This document shows, one piece after another, positions 7,564 to 17,120 of a stretch of 64,000 nucleotides of DNA. Made by a program: the position numbers and the translations under genes. Position 1 is the first letter of the stretch; the number at the start of each line of letters is the position of its first letter. Below the pieces are notes generated by a model that was not told the origin of the DNA, did not search any database, and saw only the letters and a list, made by a program, of their open reading frames with translations. The stretch comes from Aquiflexum balticum DSM 16537 (GTDB lineage Bacteria; Bacteroidota; Bacteroidia; Cytophagales; Cyclobacteriaceae), in contig NZ_LT838813.1 of assembly GCF_900176595.1 (NCBI RefSeq), forward strand, positions 3,366,001 to 3,430,000. Reading direction: 5' to 3'.

Positions 7564-9018
7564 ATGGAAAAAACTTTCATCAAAAAAGCAATAATTATCT
7601 TTGCTTTTGCTTTTCTCATCCTTCAGGGATGCAAGACTTCCAATGTGTCAAGATCTCCGGAAAGCCTTCAAATTCCTGAGAATTTTGAATCAACACAGTC
7701 AGAAGTAGGGAATTCAGTTGCCTTGCTTCATTGGGAAGAATTCTTCGAAGATGATGTTCTCAAGAACCTTATAAGCATTGCCTTGGAGAATAACCAGGAT
7801 AATCTAAAGACCTTGGAACGAATCAAGATAGCCAAAGCTAGTTATAGGGTGGCCAAAGCGGGATGGTTACCCGAGATCAGTGGTATAGCCGGTGCATCTG
7901 AAAGAAGATTCAGTGAATTTACCATGGACGGGGTTGGAAATGCAGATTCAAACCTTTCCCCTAACGTTCCGGAAGATAAAAGAATCCCTGACCCATACAG
8001 AGACTTTATTGTTGGCGCCGGGTTCAATTGGGAGGTGGATGTATGGGGTAAATACAAGAGCCTCAGGAAAGCTGCTTCTGCAAGGTACCTCGCATCAGAA
8101 GAAATGGCCAATCATGTCAAAACCTGGTTGATTTCCGAAATAGCTGTTGGATATTACCAGCTGATAGGCCTTGATGCTGAAATCAGAATCTTGGAAGATT
8201 ATATTAAACTTCAGGAATCGGCATTTGATCTATCCAAAGATCTGAAAACTTCCGGTAAGGAAAACCAACTTGCGGTAGATCAATTTGAAGCGCTCTTGCT
8301 CAATTCCAAATCCCTTTTCATTGAAAAACAAAGAGACTTAAGATCTGCAGAACTATACCTGACCAGTTTATTGGGGATTTATGAATTGGATCATGAACGT
8401 ACCTCTCTTGAAAACGCCCTTGAAATTCCTGAATTGGTCAAAGTTGGTTTACCGGCTGAATTATTAATGTACAGGCCGGATATCCGAATCGCGGAAAGAG
8501 AATTATTGGCAGCCCAGGCAGATGTTAATGCAGCCAGAGCAGCATTTTTTCCAAATATTAATTTATTCGGTATGGCAGGCTTCAATGCCTTCGATTTTGG
8601 GAAACTGTTTTTCAGCCCTGCCTCAGCTATCTATCAATTTGGGGCAGGCCTGACAGCCCCAATTTTCAATAGAAATCAGATTAAAATGGGATTTGAAACA
8701 GCCAATGCTGCACAGCAAATAGCTTGGTATGAATATGAACAAACGGTATTGAAAAGCTATTTGGAGGTTTTGGATCTGGTAAACCAATTTGAAGCATATC
8801 AAATGCAGGTTCAGCTAAAAACAAATGAAGTAGAGGTACAAAAAAGGTCAGTGGATAATTCGAATACGATGTTTATGGTTGGCTATGCCAACTACCTTGA
8901 AGTTATCAATGCCCAAAGCAGGGCACTATTGGCAGAAATTGAACTGATAGAGTTAAAGATGGAAAAACTGCAAACCAATGTCAGGTTATACCAAGCTTTG
9001 GGGGGTGGATGGATCTGA
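7564..9018 (+). CDS. Outer-membrane efflux lipoprotein (NodT/TolC family)
   Basis: The 484-residue outer-membrane channel of the RND pump. It begins with a lipoprotein signal with lipobox LQGC (Cys23), then LHWEEFFEDDVLKNLISIAL, the usual start of the NodT family. The two homologous outer-membrane-efflux repeats are visible: the first around residues 85-270 (YRVAKAGWLPEISG; NWEVDVWGKYKSLRKAA), the second around 300-470 (RPDIRIAERELLAAQADV; AGLTAPIFNRNQIK). The GLTAPIFNRN motif and the closing YQALGGGWI are family hallmarks. The protein forms a trimeric barrel and periplasmic tunnel. It is last in the operon, 5 bp after the permease. Confidence 0.95.
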   Translation: MEKTFIKKAIIIFAFAFLILQGCKTSNVSRSPESLQIPENFESTQSEVGNSVALLHWEEFFEDDVLKNLISIALENNQDNLKTLERIKIAKASYRVAKAGWLPEISGIAGASERRFSEFTMDGVGNADSNLSPNVPEDKRIPDPYRDFIVGAGFNWEVDVWGKYKSLRKAASARYLASEEMANHVKTWLISEIAVGYYQLIGLDAEIRILEDYIKLQESAFDLSKDLKTSGKENQLAVDQFEALLLNSKSLFIEKQRDLRSAELYLTSLLGIYELDHERTSLENALEIPELVKVGLPAELLMYRPDIRIAERELLAAQADVNAARAAFFPNINLFGMAGFNAFDFGKLFFSPASAIYQFGAGLTAPIFNRNQIKMGFETANAAQQIAWYEYEQTVLKSYLEVLDLVNQFEAYQMQVQLKTNEVEVQKRSVDNSNTMFMVGYANYLEVINAQSRALLAEIELIELKMEKLQTNVRLYQALGGGWI

Positions 9019-9181
9019 TTTTATCTTATTTTAGAATTTATCTTAATCAATTGAAAGAAAAGGACTTCAGTAGGAAAATGTTTGAAAAATAAATCTTAGG
9101 GATTAAATAGAAAAGTTAAAAATTGGCATACATTTTATGCATATAAATATGTCCGGAGAGGACATTAAACAATCATCAAAT

Positions 9182-9376
9182 ATGAAAAAAAGCATCCTTG
9201 CGATGACAATTGTTGCCATTGTCTTTTTGGCATCTTGCGGCAACAAACCTTCTGAAGAAGTAGAGGTAGAAGTTGCACCTACAGAAGAACCTGCACCCGT
9301 TCAGGAGGAAGTTGAAGTGATAGAAGTCGAAATTGATTCGGCTACTGTTGAGGTTGAGGAAACTCCCTCGAATTAG
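9182..9376 (+). CDS. Small acidic lipoprotein
   Basis: A 64-residue protein from the ATG at 9182. I prefer this start to the one at 9137 because it begins directly with a basic-hydrophobic lipoprotein signal ending in lipobox LASC (Cys19) followed by GNKPSEE. The mature 45 residues are almost entirely Glu, Val, Pro and Thr, with repeated EVE motifs and no basic residue after the first few. It is probably a disordered, highly acidic peptide anchored in the membrane. The function is unknown; short Glu/Pro-rich lipoproteins are common in Bacteroidota. A strong terminator follows 11 bp after the stop, which supports it being a real single-gene unit. Confidence 0.75.
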   Translation: MKKSILAMTIVAIVFLASCGNKPSEEVEVEVAPTEEPAPVQEEVEVIEVEIDSATVEVEETPSN

Positions 9377-9386
9377 GAAAAAAAGG

Positions 9387-9418
9387 AAAGGCTTGTAGGA
9401 ATGCAAGCCTTTTTTTTT
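9387..9418 (+). terminator. Rho-independent terminator after the small lipoprotein
   Basis: AAAGGCTTG (9387-9395) and CAAGCCTTT (9404-9412) form a perfect 9-bp stem with an 8-nt loop, followed by a T run through 9418. It is a classic terminator for the gene ending at 9376. Confidence 0.93.
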
Positions 9419-9420
9419 GA

Positions 9421-9449
9421 AAAAAAAAGTCTCTGAAATATACAGAGAC
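9421..9449 (-). terminator. Rho-independent terminator for leftward transcription
   Basis: Read on the minus strand, GTCTCTG (from 9449) pairs with CAGAGAC (to 9429) around a TATATTT loop, followed by a run of at least eight T (9428 leftwards). It probably ends transcripts of the S9 peptidase gene, whose stop is about 190 bp upstream at 9641. The rest of that gap is AT-rich and otherwise featureless. Confidence 0.75.
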
Positions 9450-9640
9450 CTTTAATAGTGGGGACTAACCCTTATTTGAACTTAAACACTTATTAGAGAA
9501 ACTCTAAAAAGAAATCAAATGTAATTAATTAAATTACATAAAAAAATACCAAATATGGGTTATTTTATATTTTTTTATATAAATATATCCAATTAAATAG
9601 TGATATAGTTAAATAGGGATGTTCTTTAATCGATTTTAGG

Positions 9641-12604
9641 TTAGTTATTTGTATCAAACAACCTTGTTTCAAGATGTTCGTCCAATTTCAATTTTGATAC
9701 TCCGGATGATATCCAGTTGGCGGCTTCCTCACCTTTCAAGTGATGATCAAAGAACTCCATCATCCTGACACTGTAATCTTTTCGGTTTTCAAGTTTTGAA
9801 AGCCCGTGATTTTCACCTTTGTACTGAACCATAATCACTGGTTTTTTGAGTCTTCTCAGGGCGTTGTAATATTCTATACCCTGAGTAAAATCCACAGCCC
9901 CATCCTTGTCATTGTGTAGCAGCAATAATGGAGTATTTACATTTTTGACATGGTACACGGGCGAATTCCTTTGGTATGCATCCCAGTTTTCCCAAGGTGC
10001 ACCCCTAAACCTTCCTTGAGATGCTTCAAAAATCGACATATTTCCTCCTCCGGAATTCCAGTAGATCAAATCATACATAGAAATCATATTGGTTAATGGT
10101 GCACCTGCAGCTGCCGCTTTGAACATGTCTGTCTGGGTAATCAAAAAGGATGTTTGATAGCCTCCCCATGAGTGCCCGTGAAGCCCCATGTTTTTTTCAT
10201 CTATAATTCCTGTTTTGATAGCCTCTTTTACCGCAGGAAGTACACACCAAACTGCGGACATTCCAGGGTCATCTAACTTATAAACAATATCAGGTATCAA
10301 AACGGCATAACCATTACTGGTATACACATTAGGATTCCAACCGGTACCGCTAAATCCAGGAGTGGAATAATTATGAAGAGTCTGGGAAAGTTTTTCATAA
10401 TAGTAAACTATAGTCGGATATTTTTTTCCCTCCACAAAACCTGCCGGTAAAAAAAGGGCCGCCTGTAAAGTATCTCCTTTATCTGAAATATAATCAACCA
10501 ATCTAACTCCGGAAGACCATTTGAATTTGGGGGCATCGGGGGCATTCTGGGTAATTTTTTTCGGATCTGTCAAATCTGCATCTGTGATGTAGATTTCTGT
10601 AGGTTCGTTGAATTTTTCCTTAGAGAGATAATAAACCTCAGCATTTTTTGCTTTACTAAGTCTGTTGATGTTGGCATCTTCCCAAATCAATGATTTGGCT
10701 CCCGGAATCAAACCTGATTTTCCAGGTGAGATTTTTGAAATACCGCTTTTCTTTGAAAATTCACCATACTTTCTAATAAATATGGGTTTGGAGAGATCAA
10801 TGCCTTTTTCCTCCGGATCCAAAGTAAACCTCATTTGATATCTGATTTTTTCAGATCTGCCATTTTGAGTAAGATTAATTGGCTTGCCTTTATCACCAAC
10901 GGGTACCTGCCAAACATCCCAACCATCCCTAAGTAAGACAAATTTGCTGTCACTGCTCCAGCCCAAGGGATTTATCATAGGCTTTTCAACATTATGGTCG
11001 TCTTCCAAATTTACAAAGGAGGTATTGATGTTTTCAGTTAGGTTTTTCTCAATTCCGGTTTCCAGATTATAAACATAAAAGTGGCCGTCTTTTGCATAAA
11101 GGAGTTTGTCGCCATCTGTCGAAATTCTTGGAAAAGAGGAGAAGGAGGGTAAATAAAACTTTTTGAACAGTAATTTTCTTTCTCCGGTCTGAAGATTTAC
11201 TGAATAGATGTCCCTGTAATTTTGACCATCTAAATTGATATCCAATTCGTACTCCTGGAAATCGACACCCAAACCAAATTTTTCTTTTGTCATAATGGTT
11301 AATTCCCGCATGGAGCTGTCCTGGAGAGTGGTGTGCTTGCCGGTTCTGGTATCATACATGGACCATAGGCTGTAGTTTTTATCCTGGTTTTCCAAAACCT
11401 GCTGTCTGGATTGTAACCTGCTGTCCTGCCAGTGCCAGATTGTCATATCAGGTTTTGTTTTATCTTTCTTTTCCGGGGAAGCTTTGGGTTTCGTGCTGTC
11501 AATTTTTGCGATTGCTTTTTGAAGGTCAGCCAATGATTTTATTGTTGAATCTGACTTTATTTTTTCAAGATTGACTCGTTCCAGAGAGTCCTTATTGACA
11601 TTTCTTAGAGTCTGCTGGGTAGCTATCTTGTTTTGCTTTTTTTCAGGGACAAGTGGATGGATACCAAAAAACAGCCTGGTCAAGTCTTCTGACCACATAG
11701 GTTTTCTATTGGGGCTAATGGTATAATCTTTTGGAAAATTGATTGAATCCTTTTTGGGATCATATATTGTCAACTGTGGATCTGAAAGATTTTTTATTGC
11801 CAATAATTTACCATGGTCTTGCTTGAAGGACTTGTCTTTCACCAATTTGAGCAACGCAAATGCTTCTCCCTTTTCGGTCCAATTAATTGATTTGTAGGTA
11901 GCTGTATCGCTGTCAAGAATTTCTGTTTTGCCGGTTACCAGCTGAAGCAGGTAAGCGCCATTTCCTGATTGATTTGCTGCATCTATAGAGTAAGCGAGAT
12001 AATCTCCAGTTTTATTAAAAGCAAATTCAAGGACATTACCTATATTTTGTTTTTTATCAGAATTGAGATGGACCAACAAAAAATCCGAGCCTTTGGCATC
12101 ACCATTGGCTACTCCATTACCCAGATTTATGCCCAGATGTGTGGAATTTTTTCCGTTAAAGGAAAATGAATTCACATTCTCAAAAACAGTCTGTTTGAAA
12201 TCATTATCCAAATCCAATAAAATCAGTTTTTCTTTTAATCCTTTACTGCCGTTTTTTGAATTGGCCTTTTTTTCTGATTCCTTAGGGTATTGCTTGAACG
12301 CAAGCCATCTTCCGTTTTCTGAAAATGCAATACTTGGAAAAGTCGTAGAACCGATCGGGAAGGATTTTTTTGTTTGAGGTTCGTCAGTTTTTTGGACAAT
12401 AACTTCTCCATCACCCTCTACAGACATCATTGCATAGACCGCCCATTTTCCATTAGAGGACATTTGAAAGCTATTTTGGGAAATAGAACGCCAGTTGGGA
12501 ATGTCCTGCCAAGTTATGGGTCTTATTTCTTGACTGACTTCTTGCCCAAATCCAATTTGGGCAAGAAGTAAAAACAATATTAGACAAAACTTAAATTTAA
12601 TCAT
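9641..12604 (-). CDS. Secreted prolyl-oligopeptidase-family (S9) peptidase
   Basis: A 987-residue exported serine peptidase-like protein. A signal peptide (about residues 1-20, ending GFGQ) is followed by a long beta-propeller-like region (about 30-690) with repeated segments such as FSENGRWLAF, WTEKGEAFALLKL and ISTDGDKLLYAKDG. The C-terminal alpha/beta-hydrolase domain carries a complete catalytic triad: Ser812 in GHSWGG, Asp in LLHNDKDGAV, and His933 in GENHGLS. The NGYAVLIPDIVY strand before the nucleophile is typical of Bacteroidota S9 proteins annotated as dipeptidyl-peptidase-like. It would clip peptides in the periplasm or at the surface. A Lys/Ser/Asp-rich insertion near residues 320-390 looks like a disordered linker. 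Exact specificity is not predictable. Confidence 0.9.
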   Translation of the reverse strand: MIKFKFCLILFLLLAQIGFGQEVSQEIRPITWQDIPNWRSISQNSFQMSSNGKWAVYAMMSVEGDGEVIVQKTDEPQTKKSFPIGSTTFPSIAFSENGRWLAFKQYPKESEKKANSKNGSKGLKEKLILLDLDNDFKQTVFENVNSFSFNGKNSTHLGINLGNGVANGDAKGSDFLLVHLNSDKKQNIGNVLEFAFNKTGDYLAYSIDAANQSGNGAYLLQLVTGKTEILDSDTATYKSINWTEKGEAFALLKLVKDKSFKQDHGKLLAIKNLSDPQLTIYDPKKDSINFPKDYTISPNRKPMWSEDLTRLFFGIHPLVPEKKQNKIATQQTLRNVNKDSLERVNLEKIKSDSTIKSLADLQKAIAKIDSTKPKASPEKKDKTKPDMTIWHWQDSRLQSRQQVLENQDKNYSLWSMYDTRTGKHTTLQDSSMRELTIMTKEKFGLGVDFQEYELDINLDGQNYRDIYSVNLQTGERKLLFKKFYLPSFSSFPRISTDGDKLLYAKDGHFYVYNLETGIEKNLTENINTSFVNLEDDHNVEKPMINPLGWSSDSKFVLLRDGWDVWQVPVGDKGKPINLTQNGRSEKIRYQMRFTLDPEEKGIDLSKPIFIRKYGEFSKKSGISKISPGKSGLIPGAKSLIWEDANINRLSKAKNAEVYYLSKEKFNEPTEIYITDADLTDPKKITQNAPDAPKFKWSSGVRLVDYISDKGDTLQAALFLPAGFVEGKKYPTIVYYYEKLSQTLHNYSTPGFSGTGWNPNVYTSNGYAVLIPDIVYKLDDPGMSAVWCVLPAVKEAIKTGIIDEKNMGLHGHSWGGYQTSFLITQTDMFKAAAAGAPLTNMISMYDLIYWNSGGGNMSIFEASQGRFRGAPWENWDAYQRNSPVYHVKNVNTPLLLLHNDKDGAVDFTQGIEYYNALRRLKKPVIMVQYKGENHGLSKLENRKDYSVRMMEFFDHHLKGEEAANWISSGVSKLKLDEHLETRLFDTNN

Positions 12605-12726
12605 ATGAATGGTTTTTCTTTTAAATTTGATTATTATTCGATTTCAAAGGATGTAAGTTGTTAAAATTAATTGCCCAAGATAAGTGATGCAATTTTAAAT
12701 TGCACCTGTATTTTTAAATGTGATAT

Positions 12727-15700
12727 ATGAGTATTGAAGAAAAATTTGACCCAGAATCATTTTTTGATCAATTAAAGGATCCAGTGATGGTTATTTCCAT
12801 TGATGGGGTTGTTTTTTTCAATGAATTTCTTAAAACTAATTTCTTTAAAAATCTTTTCCATTGGAAAGAGGTAATCAGGGAAACCCAATCCCACAAAATG
12901 CTTGATGGATTTTTTAAATTCGGACAGCTTCCCAACTATGAGATTTATTCAGAACTGAATCATTTCAATGGTGGTAAAGTCAAATATCTTTGGAATTTTA
13001 TTGCGTATCCAAACAGAAAGGACAGATTGATTTGTGTTGGTAAGGTCAATAAATTTGTCCCTTTTTTGGAATCTCTTACCAAAAGTAACATCAGTAAAGA
13101 CCAACCCTTAAGGAGATTACGTGATTTACATTTAGTGGACAGTATCCTTCAGCATAGCCATGGGCTGCTTGCCATATTGGATAAGGACGGGGTCTTTAAA
13201 TTTATCAGTTCCTCAATAATCACAAAGCTTGGAATCAGACCCAAAGAAGTAATCGGAAAAAATTATCAGGAATTTGTCAACAAAGGGGTCATTAGCATTG
13301 AAAGTGGTGATTTGGAAAAGGTTTTTAAAACCAAAAGAAAGGTAAAAATCAGTTTTTGGATAAATCTTCCTGATCAGGATAAAGTTTTAATTGAAAGTCA
13401 TTGCAAAAATCTATTGAATGACCCCCTTGTGGAGGGCATACTTTTCAGTGCCCAAGACAATACCGAATACTACAGGGCAAAAAAATCTCTGCAAAAAAGG
13501 TATGAACTGGAAAATTTGATCAATAGGATTTCAGCCAAGTTTGTCAATGCGGAATATGATAGCGCAGACAGTGTCTTCAATTTATCGCTCAAAATGCTTG
13601 GGGAATTTGAAAAGGCAGATAGGACCTATATTTTTTTGGTTCATGATGAATTGAATCAAATAGATAATGTCTATGAATGGACTGGTCCTGGTATAGAGCC
13701 CCAGATCGGGCATTTACAAAATATAACGTTCCAAGAGGATGATCTGACTATTGAAGCATTGAGAAAGGGAAATATCCTGGTCGTACCTGATGTGGATTTA
13801 ATGCCTGAAAAATTTGCCCGTGAAAGGGACGTTTATAAACAACAGGGAATAAAATCCTTTGTTTTGATTCCGATTTTTTCTGAAAATAAATTGATAGGAT
13901 TTTTCGGCTTGGATGCTGTTAACGGAAAAAGAGCCTGGCATGAAAAGGATGAATATGTGCTCAGGCAGTTGGGTGATGTCTATGCAGGGAGTTTTATCAA
14001 CAGGGCTATCAAAAAGAGCTTGGACAGAAATGAAAAACTTTTGGCATCTACTGAAATACTGGCAAAATCCGGATCTTGGCGGTATAGCAATTCAAAGAAA
14101 CGGATTATTTTTTCTGAAGGATTGAAGCGGATTTTCGAATTGGACGAAGATCTTTATTCGGCTACTTTTACTCAGTTTTTAAAAAAAATTTCCAAGAATG
14201 ACAGATTTGGATTTTTATCAAATCTCAATCAAGCATTAACAAGCCTCAGTTCTTCAAATGGAGCTTTCAGCATTTTTACCTCAGATGGTAAAGAAAAATA
14301 CATCAGCTACAGTATTCAGGTAAAAAAGTCTACTGAAAAGACAGGTGAGGTTGAGGTATATGGGTATTGTACGGACAATACCCACAAAAGAGATGCTGAA
14401 AATTACCTCAAGCTTCAATCCCAGATTCTTGCTCAGGTCAATGATCCTATTTTTGTTACTGATAATCAGTTTAATATTATTTATATCAATAAAGCAGGTC
14501 TAAAAGAATGTTTTATTGAGGAAGGAGAAAAATTTGAAGGTAAAATAACTGACTTGTTTACGTTTGATTTTCTGGGAGGGCCAAATCTTGAAGAGTTGCT
14601 GAAAGACCTGAGGCCTGAAGATAGTTTTAGAAGGCAATTGGATTTGAAATCCAGGATGGGGGCGGTGGATCCTTATGAGGTTTCGGTCCAACATTTTTTG
14701 AATGATGAAAAAGACGAGATTGGGTTTTCTTTTGTAATCAGAAACCTTTCCTTATTTGTCAGGCAGGAAGCAATAGCAAAAAAAGCGCAAATGATTGTGG
14801 AAAATAGTCCTGCAGTATTGTTTACCATAGACCCCAATAACAATTTCAGGATATTATATATTTCAGAAAATATCAGACAGTTTGGATATAGCTCAGCCAA
14901 ATTGATAGAATCCAAAAAGAGCATGCTAGAACTGATTCATCCTGATGATGTGGATGATTTACTTCTCTATCATTCAAGGAACAAGGATATCCATGGAATT
15001 CCGGCTTCTTCAGGAGAATATAGACTCAAAAAGGCAGATGGGACTTATAGATGGGTGGAAGACAAAACCAGTGAGGTCTATGATTCCAAAGGTAAAATAA
15101 TGGTTCATGAGGGGATAATTCAGGATATTACAGAGAGGAAGAAAAATAGAGAGGAAATTCTAAGAAGCCAGGAAAGATACCGTGTGTTGGCAGCAAATAT
15201 TCCTGGAACAAGTATCTTTCTGATTGATAGGGACTTGAGATATATCGTTGCACAGGGAACTAATTTTGCTGATTGGGGAATGAACGCGTCGGATTTTGAG
15301 GGTAAGACATTGGCAGAAGTTCACCGAAAAAATCTAAACGAAATCCAGCCTGCAGTAACCAAGGCCTTGTTAAAAAATGAGATAGTCCAAAAACATCTTA
15401 TTTTTAGACGTCGGGTCTATGAAATCACAGTTAGACCAATTGAATATGAGGGTGAGGTGGAATATGCCCTGGGAATTTTAAGGGATATCAATGAGGAATT
15501 TCAGGCTAAGGAAGATTTAAAAAAGAATGAAGAAAAATATCGGAGATTGGTAGAAGAATCAACCGAAATCATTTTTTCGCTGAACATGGATTTGACCATG
15601 ATTTACATTTCTCCCAATGTCAAACAATTTTTGGGTTACTCTTCAGATCAGGTGATAGGAAAGAGACTGACTGATTTTCTACATCCAGATGATTTAGAAT

Positions 15701-17058
15701 TTCTAAATGGGCAAAATCAGGTAGACTCCAATTTCTTCGTTTCTAATCAATACCTTGAATTCAAATTAAGGCATCTTAATGGAGATTACCGGATTTTCAG
15801 TTCAAACGGAAAAATTGTTTCCGATACAGAAGGTAAGTTGCAGTATTATACAGGTATAGCAAGAGATATTACCAGATTGAAAGAAGCTCAAAATGAGCTC
15901 TACCTGGCAAAGGAAAAAGCAGAACAGGCTTCAAATATCAAATCCCAGTTTCTTTCAATCATGAGCCATGAAATAAGAACTCCGATGAATGCAGTTATCG
16001 GCATGGCTCATTTGTTGATTGAAGACAATCCAAGAGAAGATCAACTTGAAAATCTGAGAACCTTACAGTTTTCTGCCGAAAACCTCCTTGGTTTGATCAA
16101 TGATATATTGGATTACAGCAAAATTGATTCGGGGAAAGTAGAGCTTGAAAAAGTCAGTTTTGAGTTGAATAATGTTTTTAATCGAATATTGCATTCATAT
16201 TCTTACCAGGCAAGGGAAAAATCACTCGAAATTATCTTTGAAACTGACCCAAGTATTCCCAAAAATCTGATTGGTGATCCAGTAAGATTGGGACAGATTG
16301 TCAATAATCTTGTTTCCAACGCAGTGAAATTCACAGAGGAGGGTTCTGTCAAAATCAAATTGACCAACCAAAAAGATGAAGAAGACCATATTTCCATACA
16401 GTTTGATTTTGAAGATTCAGGAATAGGAATACCGGAAGACAAGCTGCAAATTATTTTTGAGGCATTTACGCAGGCAAGTGCAGCCACCACAAGAAAATAT
16501 GGGGGAACAGGTTTAGGACTCGCTATTGTCAAAAGGTTGGTGGAGTTATTCGGTTCCGAAATCAAGGCCATAAGAAGACCTGAAGGCGGTACCCGGTTCA
16601 CTTTTGTGATCAGATTTGAAAAACCAAAAGCCAGTGATATCCGGTTTCCCAAAGAAAATATTGATGGGTATAAAATATTGCAAAACGCCAGTATTCTGGT
16701 GGCGGAGGATAACCTCGTCAACCAGATTATGATTAAAAAATTCCTTAGCAAGTGGGGAGTAAAAGAAGTCGTGATCGCAAATGACGGTAATGAAGCAATC
16801 AAAGCTTTTGAAGAACAGGATTTCAATATGATCCTTTTGGATTTGCAGATGCCAGAAAAGGATGGTTTTCAGGTAGCTGAATTCATTAGAAATTCAGCAA
16901 ATCCACAAAAGAAAAGTATTCCAATAATTGCACTTACGGCATCTTCTTTGATAGAAGTAAAAGAACATCTCGAAAAAGTCGGAATGAATGATTATATACC
17001 AAAACCGTTCAACCCGGATAACCTTTATGCCAAAATACTCAAATACCTTGAACCATAA
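12727..17058 (+). CDS. Hybrid sensor histidine kinase with PAS/GAF array and receiver domain
   Basis: A 1443-residue cytoplasmic hybrid kinase with no signal peptide or membrane helix. Domains in order: a degenerate N-terminal PAS-like region (1-110), a PAS (about 135-255), a GAF domain (about 258-440, with KSFVLIPIFSENKLIGFFGLDA), then several PAS or PAS-PAC units (about 450-1050). These include the repeats YRWVEDKTSEVYDSKGK and LGYSSDQVIGKRLTDFLHPDD. The HisKA box is SIMSHEIRTPMNAVIGM with phospho-acceptor His1081. The ATPase has N (VNNLVSNAVKFT), G1 (EDSGIGIPEDK) and G2 (GGTGLGLAIVKRLVE) boxes. The C-terminal receiver has Asp1372 in LLDLQMPEKDG and the PKPF lysine. All catalytic residues are present. 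No phosphotransfer protein or output regulator lies next to it, so its target is unknown. Confidence 0.95.
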   Translation: MSIEEKFDPESFFDQLKDPVMVISIDGVVFFNEFLKTNFFKNLFHWKEVIRETQSHKMLDGFFKFGQLPNYEIYSELNHFNGGKVKYLWNFIAYPNRKDRLICVGKVNKFVPFLESLTKSNISKDQPLRRLRDLHLVDSILQHSHGLLAILDKDGVFKFISSSIITKLGIRPKEVIGKNYQEFVNKGVISIESGDLEKVFKTKRKVKISFWINLPDQDKVLIESHCKNLLNDPLVEGILFSAQDNTEYYRAKKSLQKRYELENLINRISAKFVNAEYDSADSVFNLSLKMLGEFEKADRTYIFLVHDELNQIDNVYEWTGPGIEPQIGHLQNITFQEDDLTIEALRKGNILVVPDVDLMPEKFARERDVYKQQGIKSFVLIPIFSENKLIGFFGLDAVNGKRAWHEKDEYVLRQLGDVYAGSFINRAIKKSLDRNEKLLASTEILAKSGSWRYSNSKKRIIFSEGLKRIFELDEDLYSATFTQFLKKISKNDRFGFLSNLNQALTSLSSSNGAFSIFTSDGKEKYISYSIQVKKSTEKTGEVEVYGYCTDNTHKRDAENYLKLQSQILAQVNDPIFVTDNQFNIIYINKAGLKECFIEEGEKFEGKITDLFTFDFLGGPNLEELLKDLRPEDSFRRQLDLKSRMGAVDPYEVSVQHFLNDEKDEIGFSFVIRNLSLFVRQEAIAKKAQMIVENSPAVLFTIDPNNNFRILYISENIRQFGYSSAKLIESKKSMLELIHPDDVDDLLLYHSRNKDIHGIPASSGEYRLKKADGTYRWVEDKTSEVYDSKGKIMVHEGIIQDITERKKNREEILRSQERYRVLAANIPGTSIFLIDRDLRYIVAQGTNFADWGMNASDFEGKTLAEVHRKNLNEIQPAVTKALLKNEIVQKHLIFRRRVYEITVRPIEYEGEVEYALGILRDINEEFQAKEDLKKNEEKYRRLVEESTEIIFSLNMDLTMIYISPNVKQFLGYSSDQVIGKRLTDFLHPDDLEFLNGQNQVDSNFFVSNQYLEFKLRHLNGDYRIFSSNGKIVSDTEGKLQYYTGIARDITRLKEAQNELYLAKEKAEQASNIKSQFLSIMSHEIRTPMNAVIGMAHLLIEDNPREDQLENLRTLQFSAENLLGLINDILDYSKIDSGKVELEKVSFELNNVFNRILHSYSYQAREKSLEIIFETDPSIPKNLIGDPVRLGQIVNNLVSNAVKFTEEGSVKIKLTNQKDEEDHISIQFDFEDSGIGIPEDKLQIIFEAFTQASAATTRKYGGTGLGLAIVKRLVELFGSEIKAIRRPEGGTRFTFVIRFEKPKASDIRFPKENIDGYKILQNASILVAEDNLVNQIMIKKFLSKWGVKEVVIANDGNEAIKAFEEQDFNMILLDLQMPEKDGFQVAEFIRNSANPQKKSIPIIALTASSLIEVKEHLEKVGMNDYIPKPFNPDNLYAKILKYLEP

Positions 17059-17120
17059 ATTTCCGTTAATAGGGAAAAGAATATGATGATTAAGTTAATT
17101 TTGAGGGCAAAGTAAAAATT

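Noticed and set aside
9451-9500. Minus-strand GTTCAAATAAGGG looks like the 3' part of a tRNA, possibly an attachment-site remnant.
   Set aside because: The flanking bases do not form a T-stem or acceptor stem and no integrase is nearby.
16203-16826. A 207-residue minus-strand frame antisense to the hybrid kinase.
   Set aside because: It lies wholly within the conserved ATPase region of the kinase and has no recognisable domain; it is a shadow of biased codons.
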